From contig CAUJDH010000089.1 of the NCBI GenBank assembly GCA_963169225.1, forward strand, positions 1-35,891: a stretch of 35,891 nt of DNA, in the 5' to 3' direction. Below are positions 19,265-26,105 of this stretch, one piece after another (the stretch's first letter is position 1; every line of letters begins with the position of its first letter). Under the pieces are notes generated by a model. That model had not been told where the DNA came from. It made no database searches and saw only the letters and a program-made list of their open reading frames with translations. A program made the position numbers and the translations under genes. The stretch is from Actinomycetota bacterium (GTDB lineage: Bacteria; Actinomycetota; Actinomycetes; S36-B12; UBA10799).

Positions 19265-19405
19265 ATTTCACATGCTTGGTAAGTCGGTCTAAATCCGGCA
19301 CTGACCCGCAACCGTAGTTCGTTAGCCCGCTTGGGCCATCGATAAGTCGGAAAACCTGAATGTGAAGAGCGGCTCCTAAGAAATCCGTCGAGGTCTACGG
19401 GTGGA
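19265..19405 (+). promoter_or_regulatory. Cobalamin riboswitch 2
   Basis: Second cobalamin aptamer, 25 nt after the S-component stop. Visible are a P1 stem TTCACAT (19267-19273) with ATGTGAA (19360-19366), the core GTAAGTCGGTCTAAATCCGGC, ACTGACCCGCAACCGTAG, and AAGTCGGAAAACCTG. The downstream platform is nearly the same as in riboswitch 1 (ATCCGTCGAGG, then CGGGTGGAGTC). GGCTCC can pair with GGAGTC, with base changes on both sides relative to riboswitch 1, and CGGGT can pair with ACCCG of the aptamer. It should control the toroid-protein gene at 19521 in response to B12. Confidence 0.92.
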
Positions 19406-19475
19406 GTCCGGATCACTCTCGATCCGTTCTTTCACCCTTGTACGCGTTTGTGTGCAGGGGTGTTGTGCGTTCTGA
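19401..19475 (+). CDS. Possible 24-codon leader ORF of riboswitch 2
   Basis: GTG 19401 lies seven nt after GAGG (19390-19393), at the same place as the proposed start codon in riboswitch 1. It opens a 24-codon frame (VESGSLSIRSF..., ending GCCAF) that stops at TGA 19473. Its only support is the conserved initiation site. It may be a true leader peptide, translation of which links the riboswitch to the gene at 19521, or simply a relic of the platform. Codon use alone cannot settle it. Confidence 0.25.
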   Translation: MESGSLSIRSFTLVRVCVQGCCAF

Positions 19476-19520
19476 AGTGATGCGGTCCCACCATGGATCG
19501 CTCATGAAAGGTAATTCAGA

Positions 19521-20960
19521 ATGTTACGCAAAACAATCAGTGTCGGTGCTTGTATCGGGCTCGCGGCATCTGTCCTCATAGCCGGGGGTACATCGCCCAT
19601 ACAAGCGGCGACGCCATCGCCGAATAGTCGTGCAGATATCGCAGCTGGATGGCTTGCCAACCAGAATCCAGGGACGGCGGGTGGTCCGCTAACCAGCAGC
19701 ATCATTGCTCTCACCACCTCCGGAGTTGGCAAGACCAAATCGCAACAGTGGTTAAGTATTCTTGAATCGAACATTGGAGCTTTTGTCGCCGATGGCCCAG
19801 GTCAAGCTGGAGCACTCGCCAAATCCATCTACACTGTTCAAGCGCAAGGCAGCAATGCCTCAGCGTTCGGTGGCAATGACATGCCGGCTGATCTGAACGC
19901 ACTTATGGTCAGTAGCGGAGCTAATCAAGGTCGTTTTCAAGTTAATTCGACTGACTACTCCAGCGGACTAACTCAAGCATGGGCTGTGCTCGGCTTGGCA
20001 CGAACTCCAAGTGGAGCCCCTGCTGATGCGGTCACTTACTTGATTGGCTTGCAATGTCCCAATGGTGGATTTGCGGCTGCCTACAATTCGGATGAGAATT
20101 GGACTCCTGGCCAGTATCACGGAACATGCCAATCGAACGATGAAGTCGATAACGACACCACTTCGATGGCTTTGCTGGCTTTACTAGCGCCTGGCGTTGC
20201 ATCCGCATCTGGGGCTTCGGCAGCAGTGACCAAGGCTGCCGATTACTTAGCAGGTGTCCAGAATTCCGACGGTTCGGTATCGGATCCGTGGTTCGGGCCA
20301 AACTCCAACACCACGGGTCTTGCGGGTCAAGCTTTGCGAGCTGCGGGAAAAACTACTCAAGCCAATAAAGCAACCAACTGGTTGAACTCAATGCAGCTCA
20401 CATGCGCCAACGTCACGTCTGCGGCCGCATTCAAGCAAGTCGGCGCAGTTGCCTACAACACTGAGGCTCTTGCCAAGGGAAAGAAGTCGGGGATCTCGGG
20501 TGGCGACTTCACTCAGTGGACGATGTCGGCACAGCAGGCTATCGGTGGAATGGTTGGCGCCAAGCCATTGGGAACTGCTAGCGCTACTAGCCAAGTGGCG
20601 GGCTTGCCGGCAGTTAAGTGTGATCCATTAAAGGTCAAGGTAACCAAGATCAAGAAGTATAAGAATGCCAAAGCTCGTGTGTACTTCACTTCACCAAGTG
20701 CCACTGTAAGTGTGGGGAAGGCGACCAGCTTCAAGTACCGTGTTCGCTACTCGGGCAAGAAGTGGGGTAAGTCGTGGAAGACATTGAAGGCCAGTTCCAA
20801 GTCTGTAACTCTCACTAAAGCTCATGCCAAGAAGAAAAAAGGATCCAATGCTAAGCACCGCACCGTCACGCGTTGGGTGCAGATCCGCGCGGCGAACGCA
20901 GCGGGGCATTCTCAGGTCGTGCAAGTGAAAGTGCGCCAAAAGGTTCGTGTGCACCGATAA
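19521..20960 (+). CDS. Secreted alpha/alpha-toroid (prenyltransferase/squalene-oxidase-repeat) protein, candidate B12 binder
   Basis: 479-aa exported protein. Signal peptide about 1-29 (ending IQA). Residues about 35-370 form repeated helical hairpins of the alpha/alpha-toroid class, with QCPNGGFAAAY, DNDTTSMALLALLAP and QNSDGSVSDPWF as QW-like repeat motifs. The same fold class forms the alpha domain of transcobalamin and intrinsic factor. Four Cys in the mature chain (LQCPNG, GTCQSN, LTCANV, VKCDPL) could pair. Residues about 374-479 are a strongly basic Fn3-like domain ending KVRQKVRVHR, suited to binding anionic cell wall. No prenyltransferase catalytic role is expected. AAAGG (about 19506-19510) precedes ATG 19521. 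Its own B12 riboswitch and the ECF genes upstream point to cobalamin capture. Confidence 0.75.
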   Translation: MLRKTISVGACIGLAASVLIAGGTSPIQAATPSPNSRADIAAGWLANQNPGTAGGPLTSSIIALTTSGVGKTKSQQWLSILESNIGAFVADGPGQAGALAKSIYTVQAQGSNASAFGGNDMPADLNALMVSSGANQGRFQVNSTDYSSGLTQAWAVLGLARTPSGAPADAVTYLIGLQCPNGGFAAAYNSDENWTPGQYHGTCQSNDEVDNDTTSMALLALLAPGVASASGASAAVTKAADYLAGVQNSDGSVSDPWFGPNSNTTGLAGQALRAAGKTTQANKATNWLNSMQLTCANVTSAAAFKQVGAVAYNTEALAKGKKSGISGGDFTQWTMSAQQAIGGMVGAKPLGTASATSQVAGLPAVKCDPLKVKVTKIKKYKNAKARVYFTSPSATVSVGKATSFKYRVRYSGKKWGKSWKTLKASSKSVTLTKAHAKKKKGSNAKHRTVTRWVQIRAANAAGHSQVVQVKVRQKVRVHR

Positions 20961-20982
20961 ATAATCACGGTCTCAAGCACAA

Positions 20983-21034
20983 AATCAGGACACCCCATCT
21001 AGCCAATAATATGGCCAGGTGGGGTGTCCTGATT
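20983..21034. terminator. Long hairpin terminator between convergent genes
   Basis: 18-bp arms: 20983-21000 (AATCAGGACACCCCATCT) and 21017-21034, paired throughout as RNA on the plus strand with one G-U. The 16-nt loop contains a further GCCA/TGGC pair. On the minus strand the stem is followed by TTTT, so it should end transcripts of the acyltransferase gene. It also lies 22 nt past the toroid gene. Its right arm falls inside the repeated tgt-start sequence (see repeat at 21000-21064). Confidence 0.8.
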
Positions 21035-21064
21035 CGCGCCAACTATCTGATGTTCTGGTGAACC
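21000..21064 (+). repeat. Diverged copy of the tgt promoter and start region (copy A)
   Basis: This stretch aligns with 23011-23076, which spans the tgt -10 element, start codon and first 15 codons. By hand, 51 of 66 aligned columns match, including an uninterrupted 15-nt identity TAATATGGCCAGGTG. There is a 1-nt gap and no open frame, so it is not a gene. It forms the left flank of the acyltransferase segment. Confidence 0.65.
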
Positions 21065-21096
21065 GCATTCCGGCTGTGTCGATGCCTCAATGTTGG

Positions 21097-22779
21097 TCAG
21101 ACGCAGTCAGCGCTACTTTTATCCGAAGCCCTAATCTTTGATTCAAAAGGCAGTGTTGGCGACAACCGGTCTCGCAAGATCGACTTCGTTGAGAGTGCGT
21201 ACGTGTTTGTAATGTGGGTGGTCTGTCGGTATACGAGAACATTGCCAATGACTGGTGGGCATACTTTCTCATCACAGAACACATCCGTCATGCTGACCAC
21301 ATCTACTCCGGGGAGGCTCTCGGCCACGTCCGTCATGATGGGAATGCCTGATTTTTCGATGGCTGGGACTGCATTGAACACGCACGGTGCGAAGTCCTCT
21401 GGATTCGCCCCTACGCAGCGATAAACCTGTCCATCGAAGGCTGGCAATATCGGGCCCGGGTTGTCGAGAAGTGGGATAACTTGAATGTCATTGTCCAGGA
21501 GCGTACTCCACGTTTTTGTCATTCCTTCTTCCATTACATCCCGCGTCATCTTGCCATCCGGTGCGATGGCCTGACTTGCCCGTTGTGACAAGATCACTGC
21601 GTCGGGCTTGTCTTTCAAGAGCTGATCCATGAGTGTGGTGTTGAAGTCCTTGCACGCGGTATATGGGTTAGTTGTCACGTTGAGATAGCGCACGGTATCG
21701 ACGACAAAGGGGCAACGCGACTTCGTGGCAGTGTCGAGGCGCCATCCTTGGCGTGACCCAATTTTTGCTAACGTTTCACTCCACTGCATGGCTTTAGAGT
21801 CACCGGCAAGCACCACCCGTTTTTTGCTAGTGGCATCGCCGAATGTGCACCAAATGGGTTCGGTATCTGTCTCAGACAATGCGGGGGCGGCGCCGGTAGC
21901 GCCAGCGATGATGATGGCTGCTGTTCCCAGCACGGGTGCCAAGGCAAGATATCCCGGCCACGCGAGTGCTGAGGTGTAGAACAAAGCGCTCGCAATCACG
22001 ACTACGAAGCCGGTCCAACCGATAATCCGTGCATAAGTTTTTGGAATTTTGGTCCATAAGCTAGCCCCGACTGCGATTAAGCCGCCTACGCCGAGTTCCC
22101 AAAGGCGTGTTGTGGTGACGAAGTAGGCGCTTGCTGCGTCTTGTTGGGTGAAGACAACTGACCAAACGAACGAAGGAATGACGATCAGGAACAGTCCGAT
22201 GGCCATGGTTTGTCGTGCATTGCGATGGTATTTACGGATGATGAGCGCGACAACTATGAGTACGAGTGGCCAAACAATATAGAACTGCTCTTCGACAGCG
22301 AGCGACCATAATTGTTGAACGGGTGAAGCGCCCACATCTTCGGCCAAGTAGTCGACCGATCGCCAAGCCAATACCCAGTTCACAACGTAGGTGGCGGCAG
22401 CTGCAATATCGATTCCGAATGCTGGTCGGTCTATGGGGTCGGCAAACCACCAAGTCAGTATCGCGGTGAAGACAAGAACCACGGTTGCTGCAGGTAGAAG
22501 ACGGCGAATTCGTCGGGCATAGAAACCTGAGAGCGAAATTCGTTTAGTGGATTCAAGCTCTCGAACTAGCAAGCCTGTGATGAGGAAGCCAGAGATCACA
22601 AAGAATAGATCGATGAAGGCGAATGAACCAGGGAAGACTTTAATCCCAGCATGGTAAGTCATCACTGCCAGAATTCCGATTGCCCGCAAGCCCTCAAGCT
22701 CAGGACGGAATACACCTTTATGGCGTTTTTGGGCAGCATTGTCGGCATCTTTTAGTCCGACTCCGCTGTGTGAAACCAT
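21097..22779 (-). CDS. Acyltransferase_3-SGNH membrane protein, internally shortened (OafA/OatA-like)
   Basis: 560-aa membrane protein. Residues about 25-292 are the acyltransferase_3 domain: RPELEGLRAIG, His43 in TYHAG, FFVISGF at 59-65, WSLAVEEQFY at 158-167, and about eight helices. Residues about 318-545 are an SGNH domain with Ser328 in GDSKAMQW. Such proteins move acyl groups across the membrane onto envelope sugars. Two oddities: the part that normally follows PVLGT, with the last helices (SYSLYLWHWP-type) and linker, is missing, so the chain passes within about 30 residues into the SGNH domain; and the usual catalytic DxxH reads QTTH (Gln519, His522). It may be inactive or altered. 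It lies between two copies of the tgt start, suggesting later arrival. Confidence 0.85.
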   Translation of the reverse strand: MVSHSGVGLKDADNAAQKRHKGVFRPELEGLRAIGILAVMTYHAGIKVFPGSFAFIDLFFVISGFLITGLLVRELESTKRISLSGFYARRIRRLLPAATVVLVFTAILTWWFADPIDRPAFGIDIAAAATYVVNWVLAWRSVDYLAEDVGASPVQQLWSLAVEEQFYIVWPLVLIVVALIIRKYHRNARQTMAIGLFLIVIPSFVWSVVFTQQDAASAYFVTTTRLWELGVGGLIAVGASLWTKIPKTYARIIGWTGFVVVIASALFYTSALAWPGYLALAPVLGTAAIIIAGATGAAPALSETDTEPIWCTFGDATSKKRVVLAGDSKAMQWSETLAKIGSRQGWRLDTATKSRCPFVVDTVRYLNVTTNPYTACKDFNTTLMDQLLKDKPDAVILSQRASQAIAPDGKMTRDVMEEGMTKTWSTLLDNDIQVIPLLDNPGPILPAFDGQVYRCVGANPEDFAPCVFNAVPAIEKSGIPIMTDVAESLPGVDVVSMTDVFCDEKVCPPVIGNVLVYRQTTHITNTYALSTKSILRDRLSPTLPFESKIRASDKSSADCV

Positions 22780-23010
22780 GTCTCGATTCAGATGTAGTGG
22801 ATGAATAGTGGTTAGATCCCTCTGGCATCTTTACTAGAGTGACTGCTCTCGTTCAGCGGAGTTTGGCGTCAATTGTCATGCCTAATGAACGCTTTACACA
22901 ATGTGTGATTCGTGTTGCATCTAAATGTCCGGCTTTCCGGGATCGTCGCTTAAGTCGTTCTTTTATAGGCGAGGAACAAGTTTCAAGTACGAAGTTAGGT
23001 GCGTCCCAGT

Positions 23011-23076
23011 TAGCCAGTAATATGGCCAGGTGAGTTTCACTGTTTCGCACCAACTACTCGATGACTCAGGCGAACC
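23011..23076 (+). repeat. tgt promoter/start region matching copy A (copy B)
   Basis: Functional counterpart of the repeat at 21000-21064: contains TAATAT (23018-23023), GTG 23030 and the first codons of tgt. Similarity may extend weakly about 20 nt further upstream (TTAGG..CCCA against TCAGG..CCCA). The two copies are in direct orientation, about 2 kb apart, with only the acyltransferase gene and non-coding DNA between. Confidence 0.65.
23018..23023 (+). promoter_or_regulatory. -10 element of a leaderless tgt promoter
   Basis: TAATAT ends six nt before the GTG start at 23030, with no ribosome site between. TTAGGT at 22995-23000 would be a weak -35 at 17-nt spacing. The spacing predicts transcription starting at the GTG. 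Confidence 0.6.
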
Positions 23077-24235
23077 ACGTCTTGGTCGGGTTGGTGTTAT
23101 CGATACTCCGCACGGTCCGATCCAGACCCCTGCCTTTATCCCGGTTGGAACGCAAGCAACCGTTAAGGCAGTTTTGCCGGAGGCTGTTAAAGCCTTAGGT
23201 GCGCAGGCCGTTTTGGCTAATGCGTATCACTTGTATTTGCGCCCTGGTCCCGATTTAGTCGACGATGCCGGCGGACTGGGTAAATTCATGAACTGGTCCG
23301 GACCCACCTTCACCGATAGTGGTGGATTCCAGGTGCTCTCTTTGGGTGCTGGGTTCAAGAAGGTTCTCTCGATGGACTCGCATTTGCTCAATGCTGACGA
23401 AGTAATCGCTCCCGGCAAAGAGCGGCTCGCTTTGGTGGACGATGACGGTGTGACGTTCAAGTCGCACCTAGACGGTTCATCGCACCGGTTTACCCCCGAG
23501 GTGTCGATGCAGGTGCAACACCAAATCGGTGCAGACATTATTTTCGCTTTCGATGAGTGCACGACTTTGCTCAACACTCGCTCCTACCAGGAGGCGTCAC
23601 TTGACCGCACTTACACTTGGGCGCTGCGATGTATCGCCGAACACAAGCGTTTAACCGAGGAGCGTGCCTATAAGCCGTACCAGCAGTTGTTCGGTGTGAT
23701 CCAAGGTGCGCAGTACGAGGATCTACGCCGCAAAGCTGCCCGCGATTTGGGTGCGCTCGATTTCGACGGTTACGGAATCGGTGGTGCACTCGAGAAAGAT
23801 CAACTCGGCACTATTGTTCGCTGGGTCAACGAGGAGCTGCCGGACGACAAGCCGCGTCACTTGCTCGGTATTAGCGAACCCGAAGACCTGTTCGTCGCTA
23901 TCGAAGCTGGCGCTGACACCTTCGACTGTGTGGCACCGTCTCGTGTGGCGCGGAACGCTGCGATCTACTCGCAGACCGGTCGCTACAACTTGGGTGCTAA
24001 GTACCGTCGTGATTTCACTGCGTTGGATGAGGGGTGTGACTGCTACACCTGTCAGAACTACACCAAGGCGTACGTGCACCACTTGTTCCGGGCTAAAGAG
24101 ATGCTGGCGTCAACCTTGGCGACGATCCACAATGAGCGGTTCATCGTGCGACTGGTTGACCAGATCCGGGACTCAATCGTGACTGGGACTTTCGATGAAT
24201 TCCGCGACGAATTCTTAGGTAAGTATCAGAGCTAG
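23030..24235 (+). CDS. tgt: Queuine/preQ1 tRNA-ribosyltransferase (tRNA-guanine transglycosylase)
   Basis: 401-aa TIM-barrel enzyme that swaps guanine-34 for a queuosine precursor in tRNAs with GUN anticodons. Asp96 lies in TDSGGFQ, GVIQGAQY and GYGIGG line the base pocket, and the nucleophile is Asp299 in FDCVAPSR. The zinc site is C336, C338, C341 and H367. Length is at the upper end for bacterial Tgt. The zinc and catalytic residues are complete, so it should be active. Translation starts at GTG 23030, probably leaderless. The only other queuosine gene visible is the precursor transporter at the 3' side; no queA or queG is in the window. Confidence 0.95.
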   Translation: MSFTVSHQLLDDSGEPRLGRVGVIDTPHGPIQTPAFIPVGTQATVKAVLPEAVKALGAQAVLANAYHLYLRPGPDLVDDAGGLGKFMNWSGPTFTDSGGFQVLSLGAGFKKVLSMDSHLLNADEVIAPGKERLALVDDDGVTFKSHLDGSSHRFTPEVSMQVQHQIGADIIFAFDECTTLLNTRSYQEASLDRTYTWALRCIAEHKRLTEERAYKPYQQLFGVIQGAQYEDLRRKAARDLGALDFDGYGIGGALEKDQLGTIVRWVNEELPDDKPRHLLGISEPEDLFVAIEAGADTFDCVAPSRVARNAAIYSQTGRYNLGAKYRRDFTALDEGCDCYTCQNYTKAYVHHLFRAKEMLASTLATIHNERFIVRLVDQIRDSIVTGTFDEFRDEFLGKYQS

Positions 24236-24948
24236 TTGATCTCGGCGTCGACTGCGGGAGTAACCGGACCGTAGCTAGGCTCATTGCGTTTGATGAATCC
24301 GATCACCGCGTAAGTAACGGGCAAGAAGATCACTTCGACTGCCACCTTGTAGGCAAATCCGAACAGCACGTACACCATGAACTCGTGGCCGGTGATGATG
24401 CCGTAGAACGCAATTGTGCAGAACACAATTGTGTCGGCAATCTGCCCCAAGACGCTGGAACCAAGCAGTCTTGCCCACAGTCCCTTCTCTTTGGTACGTT
24501 CTTTGATTTTGACGAGAACGTATGAGTTGATCAATTGACCAACAAGGAATGCGCAGAGGCTAGCGATCACGATCCGAGGTACGAATCCGAGCACGGCTTC
24601 GAATGCCTCTTGGTTAGGCCAGTCCGCCGCTGGTGGTGAAACTTGCACTACGAGGAAGGTGATGGCGGCCAGGGCAGACATGGCGAATCCGAGGAAGATT
24701 GCTTTGCGCGCGGCCTTGAATCCGTAGACCTCCGCAATCACATCTCCTGTGATGTAAACCAGTGGGAACAAGAATGCACCACCGTCAGTGATGATCGGTC
24801 CGAACTCAATGAGCTTGACTGCGCCGATGTTCGAGATGATCAACAAACTGCAGAAAATCGCCAAGATTGCGGGATAGTAGCTCTGAGTTACTCGGGCGTA
24901 GGAGGGCTCACTTGTCAGCTGTGCTTCCGCCTGGGTGGGTGTGCGCAT
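24232..24948 (-). CDS. yhhQ: Queuosine precursor transporter (YhhQ/QPTR family)
   Basis: 238-aa membrane protein with about six helices. Family motifs: NIGAVKLIEFG, FPLVYITGDVIAEVYGFKAARKAIFLGF, SLCAFLVGQLINSYVLVKIK, GSSVLGQIADTIVFCTIAFYG. The family imports preQ0, preQ1 or queuine, which fits its position opposite tgt. The stop codons of the two genes overlap on opposite strands in one CTAG. TAGACT at 24956-24961 (minus) ends seven nt before ATG 24948, so the mRNA is probably leaderless. Confidence 0.9.
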   Translation of the reverse strand: MRTPTQAEAQLTSEPSYARVTQSYYPAILAIFCSLLIISNIGAVKLIEFGPIITDGGAFLFPLVYITGDVIAEVYGFKAARKAIFLGFAMSALAAITFLVVQVSPPAADWPNQEAFEAVLGFVPRIVIASLCAFLVGQLINSYVLVKIKERTKEKGLWARLLGSSVLGQIADTIVFCTIAFYGIITGHEFMVYVLFGFAYKVAVEVIFLPVTYAVIGFIKRNEPSYGPVTPAVDAEIN

Positions 24949-24955
24949 CGTTTAA

Positions 24956-24961
24956 GTCTAA
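24956..24961 (-). promoter_or_regulatory. -10 element of a leaderless yhhQ promoter
   Basis: TAGACT on the minus strand, seven nt before ATG 24948; no ribosome site between. It lies in the 29-nt gap downstream of the DUF167 gene on the same strand, so yhhQ can be transcribed on its own. Confidence 0.55.
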
Positions 24962-24977
24962 GGTCGCGATTGATCAC

Positions 24978-25256
24978 TTATTCGTCCGGTAGTAGTGCCC
25001 CATGTATTTGAGCTTCGTTGAGGCCGTTGATAGTGATCGTCTTAAGTCGTGAGGTCTGGCCTTTGGTAATGCTGATGTCTTGTTTGGCTACTCCAAGTTT
25101 TTTGGTGAGAAACTTGATGAGGTGTTGGTTCGCTTTGCCATCAACCGCTGGGGCAGTGATCTTTATTTTGATGGCTCCATCGTGGAGGCCGACTACTTGA
25201 TCTTTGCTACTTGCCGGTTGAGTGCGTACGCGGATTGTTCCGTTGACCGAGCTCAT
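24978..25256 (-). CDS. DUF167 family protein (YggU-like)
   Basis: 92-aa protein of the DUF167 family: VRTQPASSKDQVVG, IKIKITAPAVDGKANQHLIKFL, LGVAKQDISITKGQTSRLKTI. The family is widespread and structurally known but has no settled function. TAAAAT at 25263-25268 (minus) ends six nt before ATG 25256, again a leaderless arrangement. It is divergent from the imuA' operon across a 66-nt gap. Confidence 0.9.
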   Translation of the reverse strand: MSSVNGTIRVRTQPASSKDQVVGLHDGAIKIKITAPAVDGKANQHLIKFLTKKLGVAKQDISITKGQTSRLKTITINGLNEAQIHGALLPDE

Positions 25257-25294
25257 TATTGAATTTTAGCTAATTTCAGAGTTTTACTTGCTAT

Positions 25295-25310
25295 TCGAAC
25301 ACATGTTCGA
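25295..25310. promoter_or_regulatory. LexA-type SOS box upstream of the mutasome operon
   Basis: TCGAACACATGTTCGA: perfect half-sites TCGAAC and GTTCGA separated by four bases, matching the actinobacterial/Gram-positive SOS box. It directly abuts TAATGT (25311-25316), a -10 ending six nt before the imuA' ATG, so bound LexA would block RNA polymerase. It is also close to the DUF167 promoter on the other strand. Confidence 0.92.
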
Positions 25311-25322
25311 TAATGTCTATTT

Positions 25323-26105
25323 ATGACGGATCAAGCCACACCATTTTCAGCTGTGAGGTCGACTAGCTCGGTTGCTTCGACTCGCTCAGCTGGAGCAAAC
25401 TCGCAAATTTCCCCCTCCGTGGAGATTGCTCTTGTTGGTGGGGCTGTCCAGGTTCGAAAGGCATCGGATCTGGGCGAGGTTGCTGACTCTCTGATTCCAG
25501 TTACTCCCCAGCTCAAGCCGCTCTTCCCCCGAGGCGGTCTTGAGCGGGGGGTGACTTGTTCGATCCGTGCAGATCTAGGGGCCATGTCGCTATTGGTGAA
25601 TCTGTTGGCGTATCCCTTGGCTCAAGAGAAGTGGGTCAGCATGGTTGGCTTCTCAGGCTGTGTTCCGTTGGCTTTCGAAGAGGCTTGTGCCGGATTCGAG
25701 CTGAGCGAGAGTGCTGGTTCCTTGTCGAGCTTATTACGCAGGCTTGTCATGGTTCCAAGTCCAGTCGGTGACGCGGGTGAGGTCATAGGTGCCGCCATCG
25801 AAAGCATGGACATAGTTGTCATCAATTCCTCTGTGCTCAAACTAGCCCCGAGGGTTTGGAGTCGACTCGCTGCGAAACTGCGTTCTTCTGGGGCGGCGCT
25901 TATCGTGTTGGGCGCAGCGCAAGGTCGTGCGGAGCTTGAGTGTCGGGTCGTTGAACAGCGCTGGTTTGGTTTAGGTCGGGGTCAAGGACGGTTGCGGGCG
26001 CAAGAGTTGCAGGTGCGATCGCGTACTAAGCGAGACGCTCAATTTCGTGAATGTGTGGTGGAGGTGGGCCAGCATGCGAGTTATGGCATTGAAATGGCAA
26101 GATGA
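25323..26105 (+). CDS. imuA': ImuA', RecA-like mutasome accessory protein
   Basis: 260-aa RecA-fold protein first in the SOS mutasome operon. It shows the ImuA' pattern LKPLFPRGGLERGVTCSI, then MDIVVINSS and a C-terminal basic part. No Walker A lysine is visible, consistent with an adaptor rather than an ATPase. Family knowledge: it binds ImuB and RecA and helps DnaE2 copy damaged DNA. The Ala/Ser-rich N-terminus is probably disordered. The start at ATG 25323 appears leaderless. It overlaps imuB by 32 nt. Confidence 0.85.
   Translation: MTDQATPFSAVRSTSSVASTRSAGANSQISPSVEIALVGGAVQVRKASDLGEVADSLIPVTPQLKPLFPRGGLERGVTCSIRADLGAMSLLVNLLAYPLAQEKWVSMVGFSGCVPLAFEEACAGFELSESAGSLSSLLRRLVMVPSPVGDAGEVIGAAIESMDIVVINSSVLKLAPRVWSRLAAKLRSSGAALIVLGAAQGRAELECRVVEQRWFGLGRGQGRLRAQELQVRSRTKRDAQFRECVVEVGQHASYGIEMAR

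Noticed and set aside
21000-21064. Insertion-sequence terminal repeats around the acyltransferase
   Set aside because: The repeats are direct, diverged, and one is the start of tgt; there is no transposase or inverted terminal repeat.
22839-23033. 64-codon open frame upstream of tgt
   Set aside because: No family resemblance, poor ribosome site, and it covers the tgt promoter and repeat copy B; likely random.
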